A stretch of 64,000 nucleotides of DNA from DATELY01 sp035276085 (GCA_035276085.1 DATELY010000176.1:1-64000), one strand, 5' to 3'; counted from the stretch's first letter, positions 52,062-61,808 are shown. The notes: a model not told the origin generated them from the letters alone. Numbers and translations: made by a program.

Positions 52062-52553
52062 TCATTCGAGCGTCACCCAATCGCCAACCCGCACCGTCCC
52101 GGGTTCAGTGACCACTGCGTAGACCCCCGCGCACGCAAGCCTGCCCACGTTCGCGACCGGAATTCGGTTCAAGCGAACCAGCGTCCGAAGAACATCGAGG
52201 TCTCGTGGCAGCCCTGCCTGGGCAAGCGTCGTCACGACGCAGCGAGGGGCGGCCATCCCCACCTGGATGCGCACCTCGTCACCGATGACGAGTCCCTGAC
52301 CGACCCAGTCGTTCTCGACGAACCCAGCTGCGTCGGTGCGAACAAAGACGTTCATCCGGAATCGGCGTTGATCGAATCGACTCTGAGGCTGCGCAGCGCT
52401 CAGGTGTGCAATGGTGGAGGTCGTGAGCAGCGATAACGGGAACGCGTCGAAGAACGAGCCCGCTGGAATCGGCGACGGCATTCCGAGCTCAGCGAACAAG
52501 GACGCTCCCAACTTCCGATCGACGAAGATTCCACAGCCCCGCGATTGTTGCAT
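52062..52553 (-). CDS. MOSC-domain protein, apparently N-terminally shortened
   Basis: A 163-residue protein covering the MOSC core: FFDAFPLSLLTTSTIAHL, RRFRMNVFVRTD, FVENDWVGQGLVIGDEVRIQV, the Cys-containing APRCVVTTLAQ, and VRVGDWVTLE. The cysteine expected to carry sulfur or contact molybdenum cofactor is kept. Typical bacterial relatives carry a further N-terminal MOSC-N region of some 80 or more residues, which is absent. The next gene ends only 70 bases upstream, leaving no room for it. It may be a functional minimal domain or a truncated remnant. Confidence 0.7.
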   Translation of the reverse strand: MQQSRGCGIFVDRKLGASLFAELGMPSPIPAGSFFDAFPLSLLTTSTIAHLSAAQPQSRFDQRRFRMNVFVRTDAAGFVENDWVGQGLVIGDEVRIQVGMAAPRCVVTTLAQAGLPRDLDVLRTLVRLNRIPVANVGRLACAGVYAVVTEPGTVRVGDWVTLE

Positions 52554-52623
52554 TTGGCATGTTGGCAGCTTGTATGAAAGAAGCGGTTAGCGGTTGGTCA
52601 GAGGCGCTTACCGCGCATTCATA

Positions 52624-53256
52624 TCAGGACTGGGTCCGCTTCTCGTAGAACTGATACACGTGCCGATAGGGTGTCGCCGTGAGATAGCGGTGCGTATCCA
52701 ACGCGCGCAGCTTGCAAGGAGTGAACTTCGCCAGGCTGTCGAGCTCGACGAGCGGCACGAACGTATGCTCTGGCACATCGTTCCAGCCGAGCACGAAGAA
52801 ACCTCCTTCACGCAGCAGTTTGAAACACGCCTCGAAACCGCCCTCGCAGTCGGCTTTGGCATTCATGCCATGGCCATAGACACCATTGCAAACGATGAGG
52901 TCGAATGAACCGGCAGCAAAGTGTTGCGTTGCTTGCGCCAGCGCACAGATCACGTGCTGCCGCGCGCCGAACTTGCGCGTGCTCGGCAGCATGTCCAGCG
53001 TCCAGAGGTTCTTGCCCCTGAAGAACGACTTCGCGTAGTGCTTCGTGTACCAGTCCACGCCGACGAACAGAATCGAACGCACACCGGGGTCGGCCAGATA
53101 TTCCTTGAAGATGATCTCCTCGAGGACGCGTCGGTCTTCCGTGTCGAGCGGTGTGGGGAGCCCGAGCGCGAACCGCAGGAGCCGCCGGCGAAAAGCGGCA
53201 TCGGTTCTCAGACGAACTAGCGTGCTCTGACTCGTTGCCCGGGCCTGGTTGTCCAT
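52624..53256 (-). CDS. SAM-dependent methyltransferase-like protein
   Basis: A 210-residue class I methyltransferase-like protein: SILFVGVDWYTK forms the first strand, LWTLDMLPS the acidic second, and FDLIVCNGVYGHG with LLREGGFFVLGWND the later strands. It matches the fold but no named enzyme. The ATG at 53256 has GAGGAC upstream; the longer frame to 53415 is not supported. It is near the MOSC protein, with no obvious pathway link. Confidence 0.75.
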   Translation of the reverse strand: MDNQARATSQSTLVRLRTDAAFRRRLLRFALGLPTPLDTEDRRVLEEIIFKEYLADPGVRSILFVGVDWYTKHYAKSFFRGKNLWTLDMLPSTRKFGARQHVICALAQATQHFAAGSFDLIVCNGVYGHGMNAKADCEGGFEACFKLLREGGFFVLGWNDVPEHTFVPLVELDSLAKFTPCKLRALDTHRYLTATPYRHVYQFYEKRTQS

Positions 53257-53527
53257 GTGTCCTCGAATCGGCGAACGCCGCGCTTTGGCGTTGGGTTCCT
53301 GGCGAGCTGGCTGGTATGCGATTGCTGCCGTGAGGATTGACGCAGCCGCCGTGAATCGCCGACACGCGTGGGCTATGATCCTCGCGATCGATACAACGGA
53401 CTTGGCCGTCCTCACGTGCTCGGTTGCGCCGATTGTGCCTGCAGCCCGGCTCGCTTGCAGGAGTCACTGCGCGAGGCAGGCATGCAGCAGGCGCTGGGTC
53501 TGGAGTTGACGTTCCGTGGAGGCGATG

Positions 53528-54349
53528 ATGGATCCCGTGCTCGTTGTCGGTGTGAGAGGCGGCGTCGGTGCAGCGGTTGCCGAGCAATTGATCCAACAGG
53601 GGCATTCCGTCATTGGCAGCGTGCGCAGCGAAGACCAGATCGCCGCCGTGACAGCGACGCTGCCGGGCATCGCCGAAGTGCTGGCATTCGACATGGCAGA
53701 ACCGGAACGAACGCGACAGGTTCTCGCGAGCCGCTTCGGCAGCAAGACATTGAGCGGCGTGATCGTCTGCGCCGCCGTGTCCGACTACGGCCCCCTCGAA
53801 ACGAGCTCGCTGGCGGATTTCAAACGCATCATGGACATCAATGCCACGTCCTGCCTTGCGATCTACCAGGCATGCGTGCCGGCATTGCGCCGCGCGCTGG
53901 GCCGCTTGGTGCTCGTCAGCTCCTACAGCGGTCGCCTCTCCTTTCCGTTCCACGGCGTCTATCAAGCATCGAAGTTCGCACTCGAGGCACTTGCCGACGT
54001 GATGCGCTTGGAAGCAGCCGAGTTTGGCGTAAAGGTCGTGGTCGTCGAGCCGGGTGGGATCGACACGGAAATGAGCCGGGCCATGCGTCGCAGCATCGAT
54101 GGAGACATCGCCGCGCTCGCACCGGAAAATGCCGAGCGCTATGGGTATCTGTATCGGAAGTTTCGCGAACAGCTGCGTGGTGCCACCCATCTGCCTACAG
54201 GGACGGACGTTGCAAGGCATGTGGTCGTTGCGTTCACCGCGACCGACCCCGAGCCGCGCTATGTCGTCGGCGACGATGCTCAATTCCTCATCGCGCAGCG
54301 AAGAGCACTGTCGGATCGCGAGTTCGACCAGCTCGTCAAATCGCTGTGA
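53528..54349 (+). CDS. SDR oxidoreductase
   Basis: A 273-residue SDR with VGVRGGVGAAVAEQL at the start (a variant of TGxxxGIG), VCAAVSDYG, VLVSSYSG and catalytic YQASK near 146. EPGGIDTEMSRAM after the active site is classical. The tail continues with YGYLYRKFREQLRGATHLPTG, resembling 17-beta-hydroxysteroid or retinol-type SDRs. GGAGG and two ATGs are close together; 53528 has the better spacing. It is convergent with the phosphotransferase gene. Confidence 0.85.
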   Translation: MDPVLVVGVRGGVGAAVAEQLIQQGHSVIGSVRSEDQIAAVTATLPGIAEVLAFDMAEPERTRQVLASRFGSKTLSGVIVCAAVSDYGPLETSSLADFKRIMDINATSCLAIYQACVPALRRALGRLVLVSSYSGRLSFPFHGVYQASKFALEALADVMRLEAAEFGVKVVVVEPGGIDTEMSRAMRRSIDGDIAALAPENAERYGYLYRKFREQLRGATHLPTGTDVARHVVVAFTATDPEPRYVVGDDAQFLIAQRRALSDREFDQLVKSL

Positions 54350-54438
54350 GGATCGCTCGCTCCCTCATTGAATAAGGGCGGTAGCGATGCCTCGACTACA
54401 ACGATGACCTATGCAGGCAGAATGCGCTGTTCCCTGCG

Positions 54439-55890
54439 CTACAACACTCGCTCGAGCACACCGGCGATGCGCTGAATCGACGTCTCGTGATAGCCCGTGT
54501 TGGACGCCGCGGCGCCGGCTCCCTTGAGAGCACCTGCCTCGAACCCTGCCTCGCTCTGACACACCATCACGCCCAGGCGCGTTGCGGCGAACAGGATGGC
54601 GTAATCGAGTTGCGCCTGAGTGGGAACGAAACCGCCGGCCTTTTCATATGCAGCGGCGAACTCGCGCCAGGGACCCAGACTCTCTGCCTGAAAATAGAAG
54701 TAGCCGAGGTCGTAAATCGGGTTGCCGATGTGGGCGAACTCCCAGTCGAGAATGGTGCTCACCCGGTCTTGATGGATGAGGATGTTGTTCAGGCCATAGT
54801 CGCCGTGCACCAGTGTGCGTGCGCGATCGTTCAATGCGACGTTCTCCCGCAGCCAGTGAAATGCGGTTTCGTACACGGGTGACGCACGGTTCAGCGCCTT
54901 GAAGGTCGTGTACGACTGCTCGATCCACGCCAGCGCCATCTGCTGATTCGTCAGCTGTGCGCCATCGATCTTGTCGCCGAATTCCGTTACCGGGATGCGA
55001 TGCAATCGGGCCAGTTGCGTGGCGACGTCGCGCGCCACTGCGACATTGGGTGCCGGCAAGTTGAACATGTGCCCGATGCCCTCTCCCGGCATCGCTTCCA
55101 CCAGCATCATCCTGGCGCCGAACGCCTTGCCGCTTTCATCGACGGCGAGCGGCTTCGGCACCTTCACGCCGTTGCGATGCAGTACCTGCAGCACACGGTA
55201 TTCATCCACGACCGACACACCGCCGTACGTGCCGCTGGCGTCGGCACGCATGATGACGCTGTCGGGTACCGAGCGTCCTCCGGTCAAGTTGATCTTCGCC
55301 GTGAACTTGGAATGGCCACCCGAGATGAAACTGTAGCCGGCAAGACGCAGACCCGGCTCATCCGCAAACGCCTTCGTCAGGAACGAGTTGAAAGTCGCAT
55401 CGTCGATGTCCCGGGTATGGACCGCACCACTCGATGTAACCGTTGCTTGTGGGCCCAGCCATGGATCGAGCGCGGCCAGCAACTTGTTGCTGTACCTCGC
55501 TTCGATAGCGACGAGCTTGCGGCGCGCGGCCCGCGCCTCTTCGCCCGGAATCTCATTCATCTGCAACTGCAGATCGCGCACGCACGGCAGCAGCTCGCGG
55601 AAGTCCGGTGTCGGTGCAGCATTCGTCAATGCCCGTAACCGCGCCGCTGCGTCCGTCACAATGCCATGGCGTTTGCAGAACTCCTGCGCCGCCTCCACTT
55701 CCGCCAGATATTCCTTAAGCGCCTCGCTCGTCAGTTCCGGCACCGTCGCTTCGTTGACGAGCATCCGCGCGATGATCCGGTGCGCAATCTTCAGCTGGGT
55801 CCGCAGCGCCGCATCGGGCACTGCGTCCAGCCCAGGATTCGACAGCACTTGTTTCAGTGTTTCCAGAAAATGAACGTGCAACGCACTCAC
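54439..55890 (-). CDS. aminoglycoside-phosphotransferase-like (APH) kinase
   Basis: A 483-residue protein. An N-terminal alpha-helical part of about 150 residues precedes an APH kinase domain with the catalytic loop HGDYGLNNIL and the metal-binding DWEFAHIGNP. This arrangement is seen in ACAD10-like and catabolic APH proteins that phosphorylate small hydroxy compounds, for example 4-hydroxyacids in lipid catabolism. The start is GTG with GGGGG eight bases upstream. It is followed by an unrecognised protein on the same strand. Confidence 0.82.
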   Translation of the reverse strand: MSALHVHFLETLKQVLSNPGLDAVPDAALRTQLKIAHRIIARMLVNEATVPELTSEALKEYLAEVEAAQEFCKRHGIVTDAAARLRALTNAAPTPDFRELLPCVRDLQLQMNEIPGEEARAARRKLVAIEARYSNKLLAALDPWLGPQATVTSSGAVHTRDIDDATFNSFLTKAFADEPGLRLAGYSFISGGHSKFTAKINLTGGRSVPDSVIMRADASGTYGGVSVVDEYRVLQVLHRNGVKVPKPLAVDESGKAFGARMMLVEAMPGEGIGHMFNLPAPNVAVARDVATQLARLHRIPVTEFGDKIDGAQLTNQQMALAWIEQSYTTFKALNRASPVYETAFHWLRENVALNDRARTLVHGDYGLNNILIHQDRVSTILDWEFAHIGNPIYDLGYFYFQAESLGPWREFAAAYEKAGGFVPTQAQLDYAILFAATRLGVMVCQSEAGFEAGALKGAGAAASNTGYHETSIQRIAGVLERVL

Positions 55891-55925
55891 GCCAGTTTTC
55901 CCCCGAATGAACTCAACTCAGCCGC

Positions 55926-56915
55926 TCAAGCCCGACCCGATCCCGTGTAGCTCGGATTGTCGCCGATCTCGACCAGCGCGTACCCCTCCTCGCCCGTTTC
56001 CTCGAGCTTCAGCGGCACGAAGTTCTCATGGATGCGGTAGGCCGGCAGTCCGCCGCCCGGCTTTTCGACGGCGAGCGGCACATTGCCGAAGCGGTTCTCG
56101 ATATCGGCAACGATGGTGAAGTTGTTGCCTTCGATATCGTTCATCTTGAATTTCACGGTGGCCGGCAGGAACTCATCGCTCTTGCCTTCGGTCGTGATCT
56201 CGATGTCTTTCAGTGAGCGCATCCCGGAGCCGTCGTACACGTAGCCCTCGTTCGCGGCAATCGACGGCCGCAACACGCTATAGACCCCCATCACCCCCAA
56301 CACGCGTTTCGGGAAGTACAGGAACGACCACGTGTGTTTCAGCGTCATGTTGTCGCAACGGATGGCGCGTGAGTGATCGCGGTAGGCCATGGCGTCGATG
56401 TTGAACTTCTCGCCCTTGAGCTTGCCGGTCTTCATCTCGAGCGTGCCTTTCATCGTCAAGGCCTGCTGCTGATGGTGAAAGCAGGTGTTCGTTCCCAGCG
56501 TTGCGGCTTCCTTCACGGTCGGCTTCTCGGGATTGGCCGCGGTGTACGCTTCGTAATCGAACGTGGGCGCGTGTTTGCGCAAAGTCACTTGGAAATTCAG
56601 CGCGTCGTTCGCGAGGCTGAACCCGAACTCGGTGTGCGCCTCGACGAAGCGGACCTTCAATTTGTCGTCACCGATCTCTTTCGAGTAGGCGAAATTTTCG
56701 GGAAAGGGAATCTCGTTGCCGTACTGGTGCAGCTCGCCGCGCACCAGCAGATTACAGGACACGCGTGCGCGGCCGAAGCCCGGCTCGTAGTTGAAATGCG
56801 CCATGCCGAAGATCTGATTGCGCACGTCCACGAAGATCCAGAACCAATTTTCCTTGTAGCGCAGGTAAGCGGTTGGCGGGACCGGATGCGGCACATCGTC
56901 ATGGGTGGTCAGCAT
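55926..56915 (-). CDS. protein of unrecognised family, possibly CrtC/AttH lipocalin-like
   Basis: A 329-residue protein that I do not recognise firmly. It is beta-rich, with repeated FDYEAYTAANPEKPTVKEA, HTWSFLYFPKRVL and PGGGLPAYRIHENFVPL segments. The overall feel is the two-domain lipocalin of CrtC/AttH hydratases, but no signature is clear. It lies 35 bases before the APH gene on this strand. The ATG at 56915 has GAGGAA; the frame is open to 57446 without coding character (many Cys, Arg, His). Confidence 0.55.
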   Translation of the reverse strand: MLTTHDDVPHPVPPTAYLRYKENWFWIFVDVRNQIFGMAHFNYEPGFGRARVSCNLLVRGELHQYGNEIPFPENFAYSKEIGDDKLKVRFVEAHTEFGFSLANDALNFQVTLRKHAPTFDYEAYTAANPEKPTVKEAATLGTNTCFHHQQQALTMKGTLEMKTGKLKGEKFNIDAMAYRDHSRAIRCDNMTLKHTWSFLYFPKRVLGVMGVYSVLRPSIAANEGYVYDGSGMRSLKDIEITTEGKSDEFLPATVKFKMNDIEGNNFTIVADIENRFGNVPLAVEKPGGGLPAYRIHENFVPLKLEETGEEGYALVEIGDNPSYTGSGRA

Positions 56916-57434
56916 GCGTGATTCCTCGGCACTGAATCTCTCGAGGCCAGCTAATGTATGCGTTCCGTTGGGTGCAAGCCAGCGCCATCGCCGAGCCGCA
57001 TGAGGCAGCGCCGCGAGGTGATCGCGGTGCGATGAAGCTCGACCCAATCTGCCATCGACCGCACATCGGCAAATATCGAATGCCGAGTTCATGAGCGATG
57101 CAGTGTGCTGCTCATCGGACAACGCGGCCGTTGCGTGCGTGATGAAGAATACGCGGTAGCCCAGCATCTCCGCGTCGCGTGTCGTGCTCTCGCAGCGATG
57201 CCGCGAGCGGTCAACATTTCTTGCGGCGCAGACGCGTTCGGTTTGAACGCGCTGAACCGATGCTTGTCGACGATCAGATCGCGAGGCTGCACATTCCCTG
57301 TCGGATGCAACGTTGCGCCACGGCGTGTCAAAAGCCTGCTCGCGGCATTCCCACGTGCACTCGTGCTGTAAGATCGACGCACGACATGCCTTCCCGTCGC
57401 ACGTGATATCTGAGGGAGGTAATGACGGGGGTTT
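56916..57434. other. 519-base divergent intergenic region
   Basis: Between the unrecognised protein (minus) and the RND adaptor (plus). Both strands show frames without coding character. It contains CACGTGATATC at 57400-57410 close to the adaptor start. No regulator gene lies here, although RND pumps are often next to a TetR gene. Confidence 0.45.
57400..57410 (+). promoter_or_regulatory. CACGTGATATC box
   Basis: CACGTGATATC fits the right part of the CACRTANGTGATATC consensus and lies 25 bases before the RND adaptor ATG. That is closer than in blocks A-D and so would overlap the leader or ribosome site. A member of the set by sequence, doubtful by position. Confidence 0.3.
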
Positions 57435-58604
57435 ATGAACGATCATGCAAGTCGCGGCGGCCGCTCATGGCGCCGAGGCATTTTTGCGCTGTGTGTCTTT
57501 TCCTTGATCCTGACGAGCTGCGCACGCGACGAAGCGTCCGCCCCGGCAGCGCCGAAGGTGAATGTCATCCAGGTTGCACCCGCATCGCTGCCGTTGGGGC
57601 TCGAGTACACGGCGCGCACCCGGGGTGAACGCGAAGTACAAGTGCGAGCGCGCGTCTCCGGCATTCTGTTGAAGCGCTTCTATCGCGAAGGCGCGGAAGT
57701 CGAAGCGGGTGATCTGCTGTTCGAAATCGACCCGCAGCCATTCGCTGCAGCGGTACGGAGTGCCGAGGGACGTCTCGGCGTGGAACAGGCGCGTCTCGAG
57801 GAAGCCGCGCAGCAGCGCACGCGCGTGAAGACCTTGTCGGAGAAGGGCGTGAGTGCCGATCGCGAGCGCGATCTGGCGGACGCGGCCTTCGCAGCGGCGA
57901 AAGCCGCTGTCGACGCGGCGGCTGCGGATCTCGAACGCGCGCGCATCGATCTCTCATACACCAAGGTGCGCGCTCCGATCGGCGGTCTTACCGGCGCCGA
58001 AGTCCGCTCGGAAGGCAGCCTCGTCGATGCCAACACCGAATCGAGCCTGCTCACGACCATCACGCAGATCGATCGCCTCTACGTCGATTTCGCCATGCCG
58101 GAAGCGGAGGCTCGCGTGTTGCGGGACGCGCTCGCGAAGGACGACCGTGGCATCAGCATCCGCGTGCAACCGGCCAGAGGTGCAGAGCGCCCCGAACCGG
58201 CACGGATCGAATTTGTCGACACGAGAGTCGATCCGGGCATGGGTACCGTCGTCGTGCGCGCGACGTTGAACAATACCGATGGTGCTGTCTCTCCAGGTCA
58301 GTTCGTGCGCGCACGCGTCGAGGGACTCACGCTGGCCTCCGGCATCTATGTACCGTCGCGCGCCGTCATGCACGGTGCGGAAGGGGTATTCGTCTGGAAA
58401 TTGGACGACAAGAACCTCGCCCAGATCCAACCCGTCGCGCTCGGTGTGAGCCACGGCAACCTGCTGCAGATCGAGAAAGGCCTGGCCGCCAATGATCGCG
58501 TCGTCGTCGACGGCGTTCTCAAGCTCGCACCCAATGCACCGGCGGATGCCACGATGGTACCGCTCGATGCGCGTCCGGTGGTCGTGAGCGCGGCGGCACA
58601 GTGA
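57435..58604 (+). CDS. RND efflux periplasmic adaptor (membrane fusion protein)
   Basis: A 389-residue periplasmic adaptor of the AcrA/MexA type. A lipoprotein signal ends in LILTSCARDE, so it is membrane-anchored at Cys33. Beta-barrel and lipoyl strands flank the hairpin (VRARVSGILLKRFYREGAEVEAGD). An alanine/arginine-rich coiled coil covers about 100-165. The C-terminal membrane-proximal part has GIYVPSRAVMHG. It works with the downstream pump to expel hydrophobic compounds, probably substrate or toxic intermediates. GGGGG precedes the ATG. The stop overlaps the pump start. Confidence 0.9.
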   Translation: MNDHASRGGRSWRRGIFALCVFSLILTSCARDEASAPAAPKVNVIQVAPASLPLGLEYTARTRGEREVQVRARVSGILLKRFYREGAEVEAGDLLFEIDPQPFAAAVRSAEGRLGVEQARLEEAAQQRTRVKTLSEKGVSADRERDLADAAFAAAKAAVDAAAADLERARIDLSYTKVRAPIGGLTGAEVRSEGSLVDANTESSLLTTITQIDRLYVDFAMPEAEARVLRDALAKDDRGISIRVQPARGAERPEPARIEFVDTRVDPGMGTVVVRATLNNTDGAVSPGQFVRARVEGLTLASGIYVPSRAVMHGAEGVFVWKLDDKNLAQIQPVALGVSHGNLLQIEKGLAANDRVVVDGVLKLAPNAPADATMVPLDARPVVVSAAAQ

Positions 58605-61600
58605 TGCGCAACCCTTTCATCGAACGGCCGCTGCTCGCGTGCGTGCTCTCGGTGTTCATCGTCATCGCCGGCCTCATTTCGTTGAGCGCGCTGAAGGTTG
58701 CGCTCTACCCGAACATCTTGCCGCCGATGGTCGAGGTGTCCACCTCGTATCCGGGTGCGACACCGCAGACCGCCGCCGAAACGGTGGCCGCACCGCTGGA
58801 GCAACAGGTCAACGGCGTCGAAGACCTGATCTACATGCGCTCCGGCACGGCGCCGAACGGCACGGTGCAGATCGTCGCCACGTTTGCGGTCGGCGCGGAC
58901 GCGGATCAAGCCGTGATCAACGTACAGAATCGTGTGCAGACGGCATTGCCGCTGCTGCCCGAAGAAGTACGACGCCAGGGCGTGGTGGTGCGCAAGCTCC
59001 ACTGGACTGCGGTGGCCTATCTGACGATCGATTCGACGACAGGTCAGTACAACGAGGCGTTCATCTCCAACTACGCGCTCGTGAACATCGTCGATGAGTT
59101 GCGCCGCATTCCGGGTGTCGCGGCGGTCGATGCGTATGGCGCGAAGGAACACTCGATCCGCATCTGGTTGTATCCCGATCAGCTGGCCGAGGCCGAGCTC
59201 ACGCCGATGGATGTGGCCCGCGCAGTGCGCGAGCAGAACGCGGAGTTCGCCACGGGACGTATCGGCGAGGAGCCGATGCCGACCTATGTCGATCTCACGA
59301 TGAGCATCACCGCTCAGGGACGGCTGTCATCGCCGGAGGAATTCGAGCGCATCATCCTGAAGAGCGGGCCTGACGGTCGCATCGTGCGTCTGCGCGACGT
59401 GGCTCGTGTCGAGATGGGATCGCGTGATTACAGCCTGACGACGACACAGCGTGGCCGCCCTGCCCTCGCGCTGGGCATCTTTCCCCAGCCTGGCGCCAAT
59501 GTCGTCCAGATTTCCGATGCCGTGCGCGCCACGATGGACCGTCTCGATGACAAGTTCCCTCAAGGGCTGCGCTGGCAGATCCCGTTCGACACGACGGATT
59601 TCGTCCGCGTGGCGATTCGTGAAGTCTTGAAGACGCTCGCCGAAGCGGTGCTGCTCGTGTTCGTCGTCGTCTTCATCTTCCTCGGCAACTGGCGCGCCAC
59701 GCTGATTCCGTGTCTTGCAATGCCCGTCTCGCTGATCGGCGCACTCGCCGGCATGTTGGCGTTGGACGTGACGATCAATCTCGCCACGCTGTTCGCGATG
59801 GTGCTCTCCATCGGCATCGTCGTGGACGATGCCATCGTCGTGCTCGAGAACGCGGAGCGCCACATGCGCACCGAAGGCATCGATGCGCACGAGGCGACTC
59901 AGCGGGCGATGCGGGAAGTGACCGGGCCGCTCATCGCCATCGTGCTGGTGTTGACGGCGGTGTTCCTGCCGGTGGCCTTTCTGGGCGGGCTCGTCGGCGA
60001 AATGTATCGGCAGTTCGCCATCACGATCTCGGTGTCCGTGCTGATCTCGGGCTTCGTCGCGCTCACCCTCACGCCGTCGCTGTGCGCCTTGTTGCTGCGG
60101 CCATCGAAACACTCGCAACGCGGTCTGCTCGCGCGCTACAACCATTGGATCGAGCGCGCGACCCTCCGGTATGCGCAGGGCGCCGGGTTCTTCATTCGTC
60201 ATGGAGTGCTCACGATGCTCGTTCTCGTGGCGGTGCTCGCGGCCACTTGGGGACTGACGCGAGCGCTGCCGACTTCGCTCGTGCCCGAAGAGGACCAGGG
60301 TTACGTCGTCGGCCTGCCGTTCCTGCCGCCGGCTGCGTCGATGCAACGGACGAAGGCGGTGATGCTGCAGATCGAAAAGAGGTTCGCCGATCATCCCGCC
60401 GTGCGGGAAACGGTCTCGTTCATCGGCTTCGATCCCTACACCGGCCTGCCGCGTCCGACGACCGGGTACACCTTCATCACGTTGAAGCCGTGGAACGAGC
60501 GGCACGGTGAGGCACTGCACGCCTCCACCCTCATCGGCGAAACGATGGCCCTCAACGACCAGATCAAGGACGCGTTGGTGTTCGGTGCGCCACCGCCGCC
60601 CATCGAAGGTCTGTCCGCGACGGGCGGCTTCGAAGGGTTCGTGCAGTCGCGTGTCGGCACCGACTATCAGGCGCTGGAAGCCGCTACGGCCAGACTGGTG
60701 GCAGCCGCTGCAACCCGTCCCGAGCTGTCGGGTGTGTTCACCTCGTTCACCGCGCACGTTCCGCAGTTGCGACTCGAGGTCAATCGCGAGCAGGCGAAGC
60801 TGCTCGGTGTCGACGTCAATGAGATCTTCGATACGCTGCAGAGCACGTTCGGCGCGTACTACGTCAATGACTTCAACCTGCTCGGCCGCGTGTATCGCGT
60901 GCAGATGCAATCGGACGCGGCCTACCGCGCCTATACGGAAGACCTGCGCCATGTGTACGTGCGCAGCGAGAACGGCGCACCCATTCCGATACAGGCACTC
61001 GCGGATACGCAGATCGTGACCGGCCCCGACATCGTGGAACGCTTCAATGCGTTTCCGGCCGCGCGCCTTCTGGGAGCTCCTGCGCCGGGGTACAGCTCGG
61101 GTCAGGCACTGGCCATCATGGAGGAGCTCGCACGTGAGCATCTGCCCGAGGGCTACACGCTCGAGTGGAATTCGCAGGCGTTCCTCGAGAAGCAGATGAC
61201 GCAGAACACCGCGGGCTTGTACTTGCTCGGTGCGCTGATGGTGTTCCTGATTCTGGCGGCGCAGTACGAACGCCTCACCTTGCCACTCGCCGTGATCCTG
61301 TCGGTTCCGTTCGCGGTGTTCGGTGCTTTCGTGTCCGTCTGGCTCCGAGGTCTTTACAACGATCTGTATCTGCAGATTGGATTGGTGACGCTCGTGGGGC
61401 TGGCGGCCAAGAACTCGATTCTCATGGTGGCGTTCGCAGCGCAACGCGTGCGCGAGGGCCTGGAGCCTGCAGCTGCGGCGGTGGAAGCGGCACGTCTGCG
61501 CTTTCGTCCGATTCTCATGACGTCGCTCGCGTTCATTCTCGGTGTGTTGCCGCTGGCAATCAGCACTGGAGCCGGAGCGAATGCGCGCCATTCGATCGGC

Positions 61601-61753
61601 ACGGGTGTCATCGGCGGCATGATCGCGGCGACGTTCCTGGCGACGTTGTTCACGCCGGTGTTCTTCTGTTGGGCGGAACGGCTGGGCGCACAGGGGCGGC
61701 GGTTGTTCGAGCGTGCAAAGTCTCGAAGCTCGGTAACGCATCCCAGTCGATGA
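58604..61753 (+). CDS. RND efflux pump, inner-membrane permease (HAE1 type)
   Basis: A 1049-residue pump of the AcrB/MexB family with twelve predicted spans and two large periplasmic loops. The N-terminus PFIERPLLACVLSVFIVIAG, the proton-relay Asp pair in GIVVDDAIVVLEN and the second-half LVGLAAKNSILMV are characteristic. The start is the ATG overlapping the adaptor stop by one base (a GTG one codon earlier is also open). An outer-membrane factor is not in the window, so the trio must be completed elsewhere. Confidence 0.95.
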   Translation: MRNPFIERPLLACVLSVFIVIAGLISLSALKVALYPNILPPMVEVSTSYPGATPQTAAETVAAPLEQQVNGVEDLIYMRSGTAPNGTVQIVATFAVGADADQAVINVQNRVQTALPLLPEEVRRQGVVVRKLHWTAVAYLTIDSTTGQYNEAFISNYALVNIVDELRRIPGVAAVDAYGAKEHSIRIWLYPDQLAEAELTPMDVARAVREQNAEFATGRIGEEPMPTYVDLTMSITAQGRLSSPEEFERIILKSGPDGRIVRLRDVARVEMGSRDYSLTTTQRGRPALALGIFPQPGANVVQISDAVRATMDRLDDKFPQGLRWQIPFDTTDFVRVAIREVLKTLAEAVLLVFVVVFIFLGNWRATLIPCLAMPVSLIGALAGMLALDVTINLATLFAMVLSIGIVVDDAIVVLENAERHMRTEGIDAHEATQRAMREVTGPLIAIVLVLTAVFLPVAFLGGLVGEMYRQFAITISVSVLISGFVALTLTPSLCALLLRPSKHSQRGLLARYNHWIERATLRYAQGAGFFIRHGVLTMLVLVAVLAATWGLTRALPTSLVPEEDQGYVVGLPFLPPAASMQRTKAVMLQIEKRFADHPAVRETVSFIGFDPYTGLPRPTTGYTFITLKPWNERHGEALHASTLIGETMALNDQIKDALVFGAPPPPIEGLSATGGFEGFVQSRVGTDYQALEAATARLVAAAATRPELSGVFTSFTAHVPQLRLEVNREQAKLLGVDVNEIFDTLQSTFGAYYVNDFNLLGRVYRVQMQSDAAYRAYTEDLRHVYVRSENGAPIPIQALADTQIVTGPDIVERFNAFPAARLLGAPAPGYSSGQALAIMEELAREHLPEGYTLEWNSQAFLEKQMTQNTAGLYLLGALMVFLILAAQYERLTLPLAVILSVPFAVFGAFVSVWLRGLYNDLYLQIGLVTLVGLAAKNSILMVAFAAQRVREGLEPAAAAVEAARLRFRPILMTSLAFILGVLPLAISTGAGANARHSIGTGVIGGMIAATFLATLFTPVFFCWAERLGAQGRRLFERAKSRSSVTHPSR

Positions 61754-61808
61754 CCACGCCGGATAGCGGCTTCAGTTATGCTGGCCGCGATCCAGTGTCC
61801 CGTTACCG

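Noticed and set aside
56916..57446. Extension of the minus-strand unknown protein by about 177 residues
   Set aside because: The added residues are rich in Cys, Arg and His with no family pattern, whereas an ATG with GAGGAA at 56915 gives a coherent start.
59327..61741. 804-residue minus-strand frame opposite the RND pump
   Set aside because: It is a long antisense shadow of a GC-rich gene, made almost wholly of Arg, His, Glu and Gln, with no domain.
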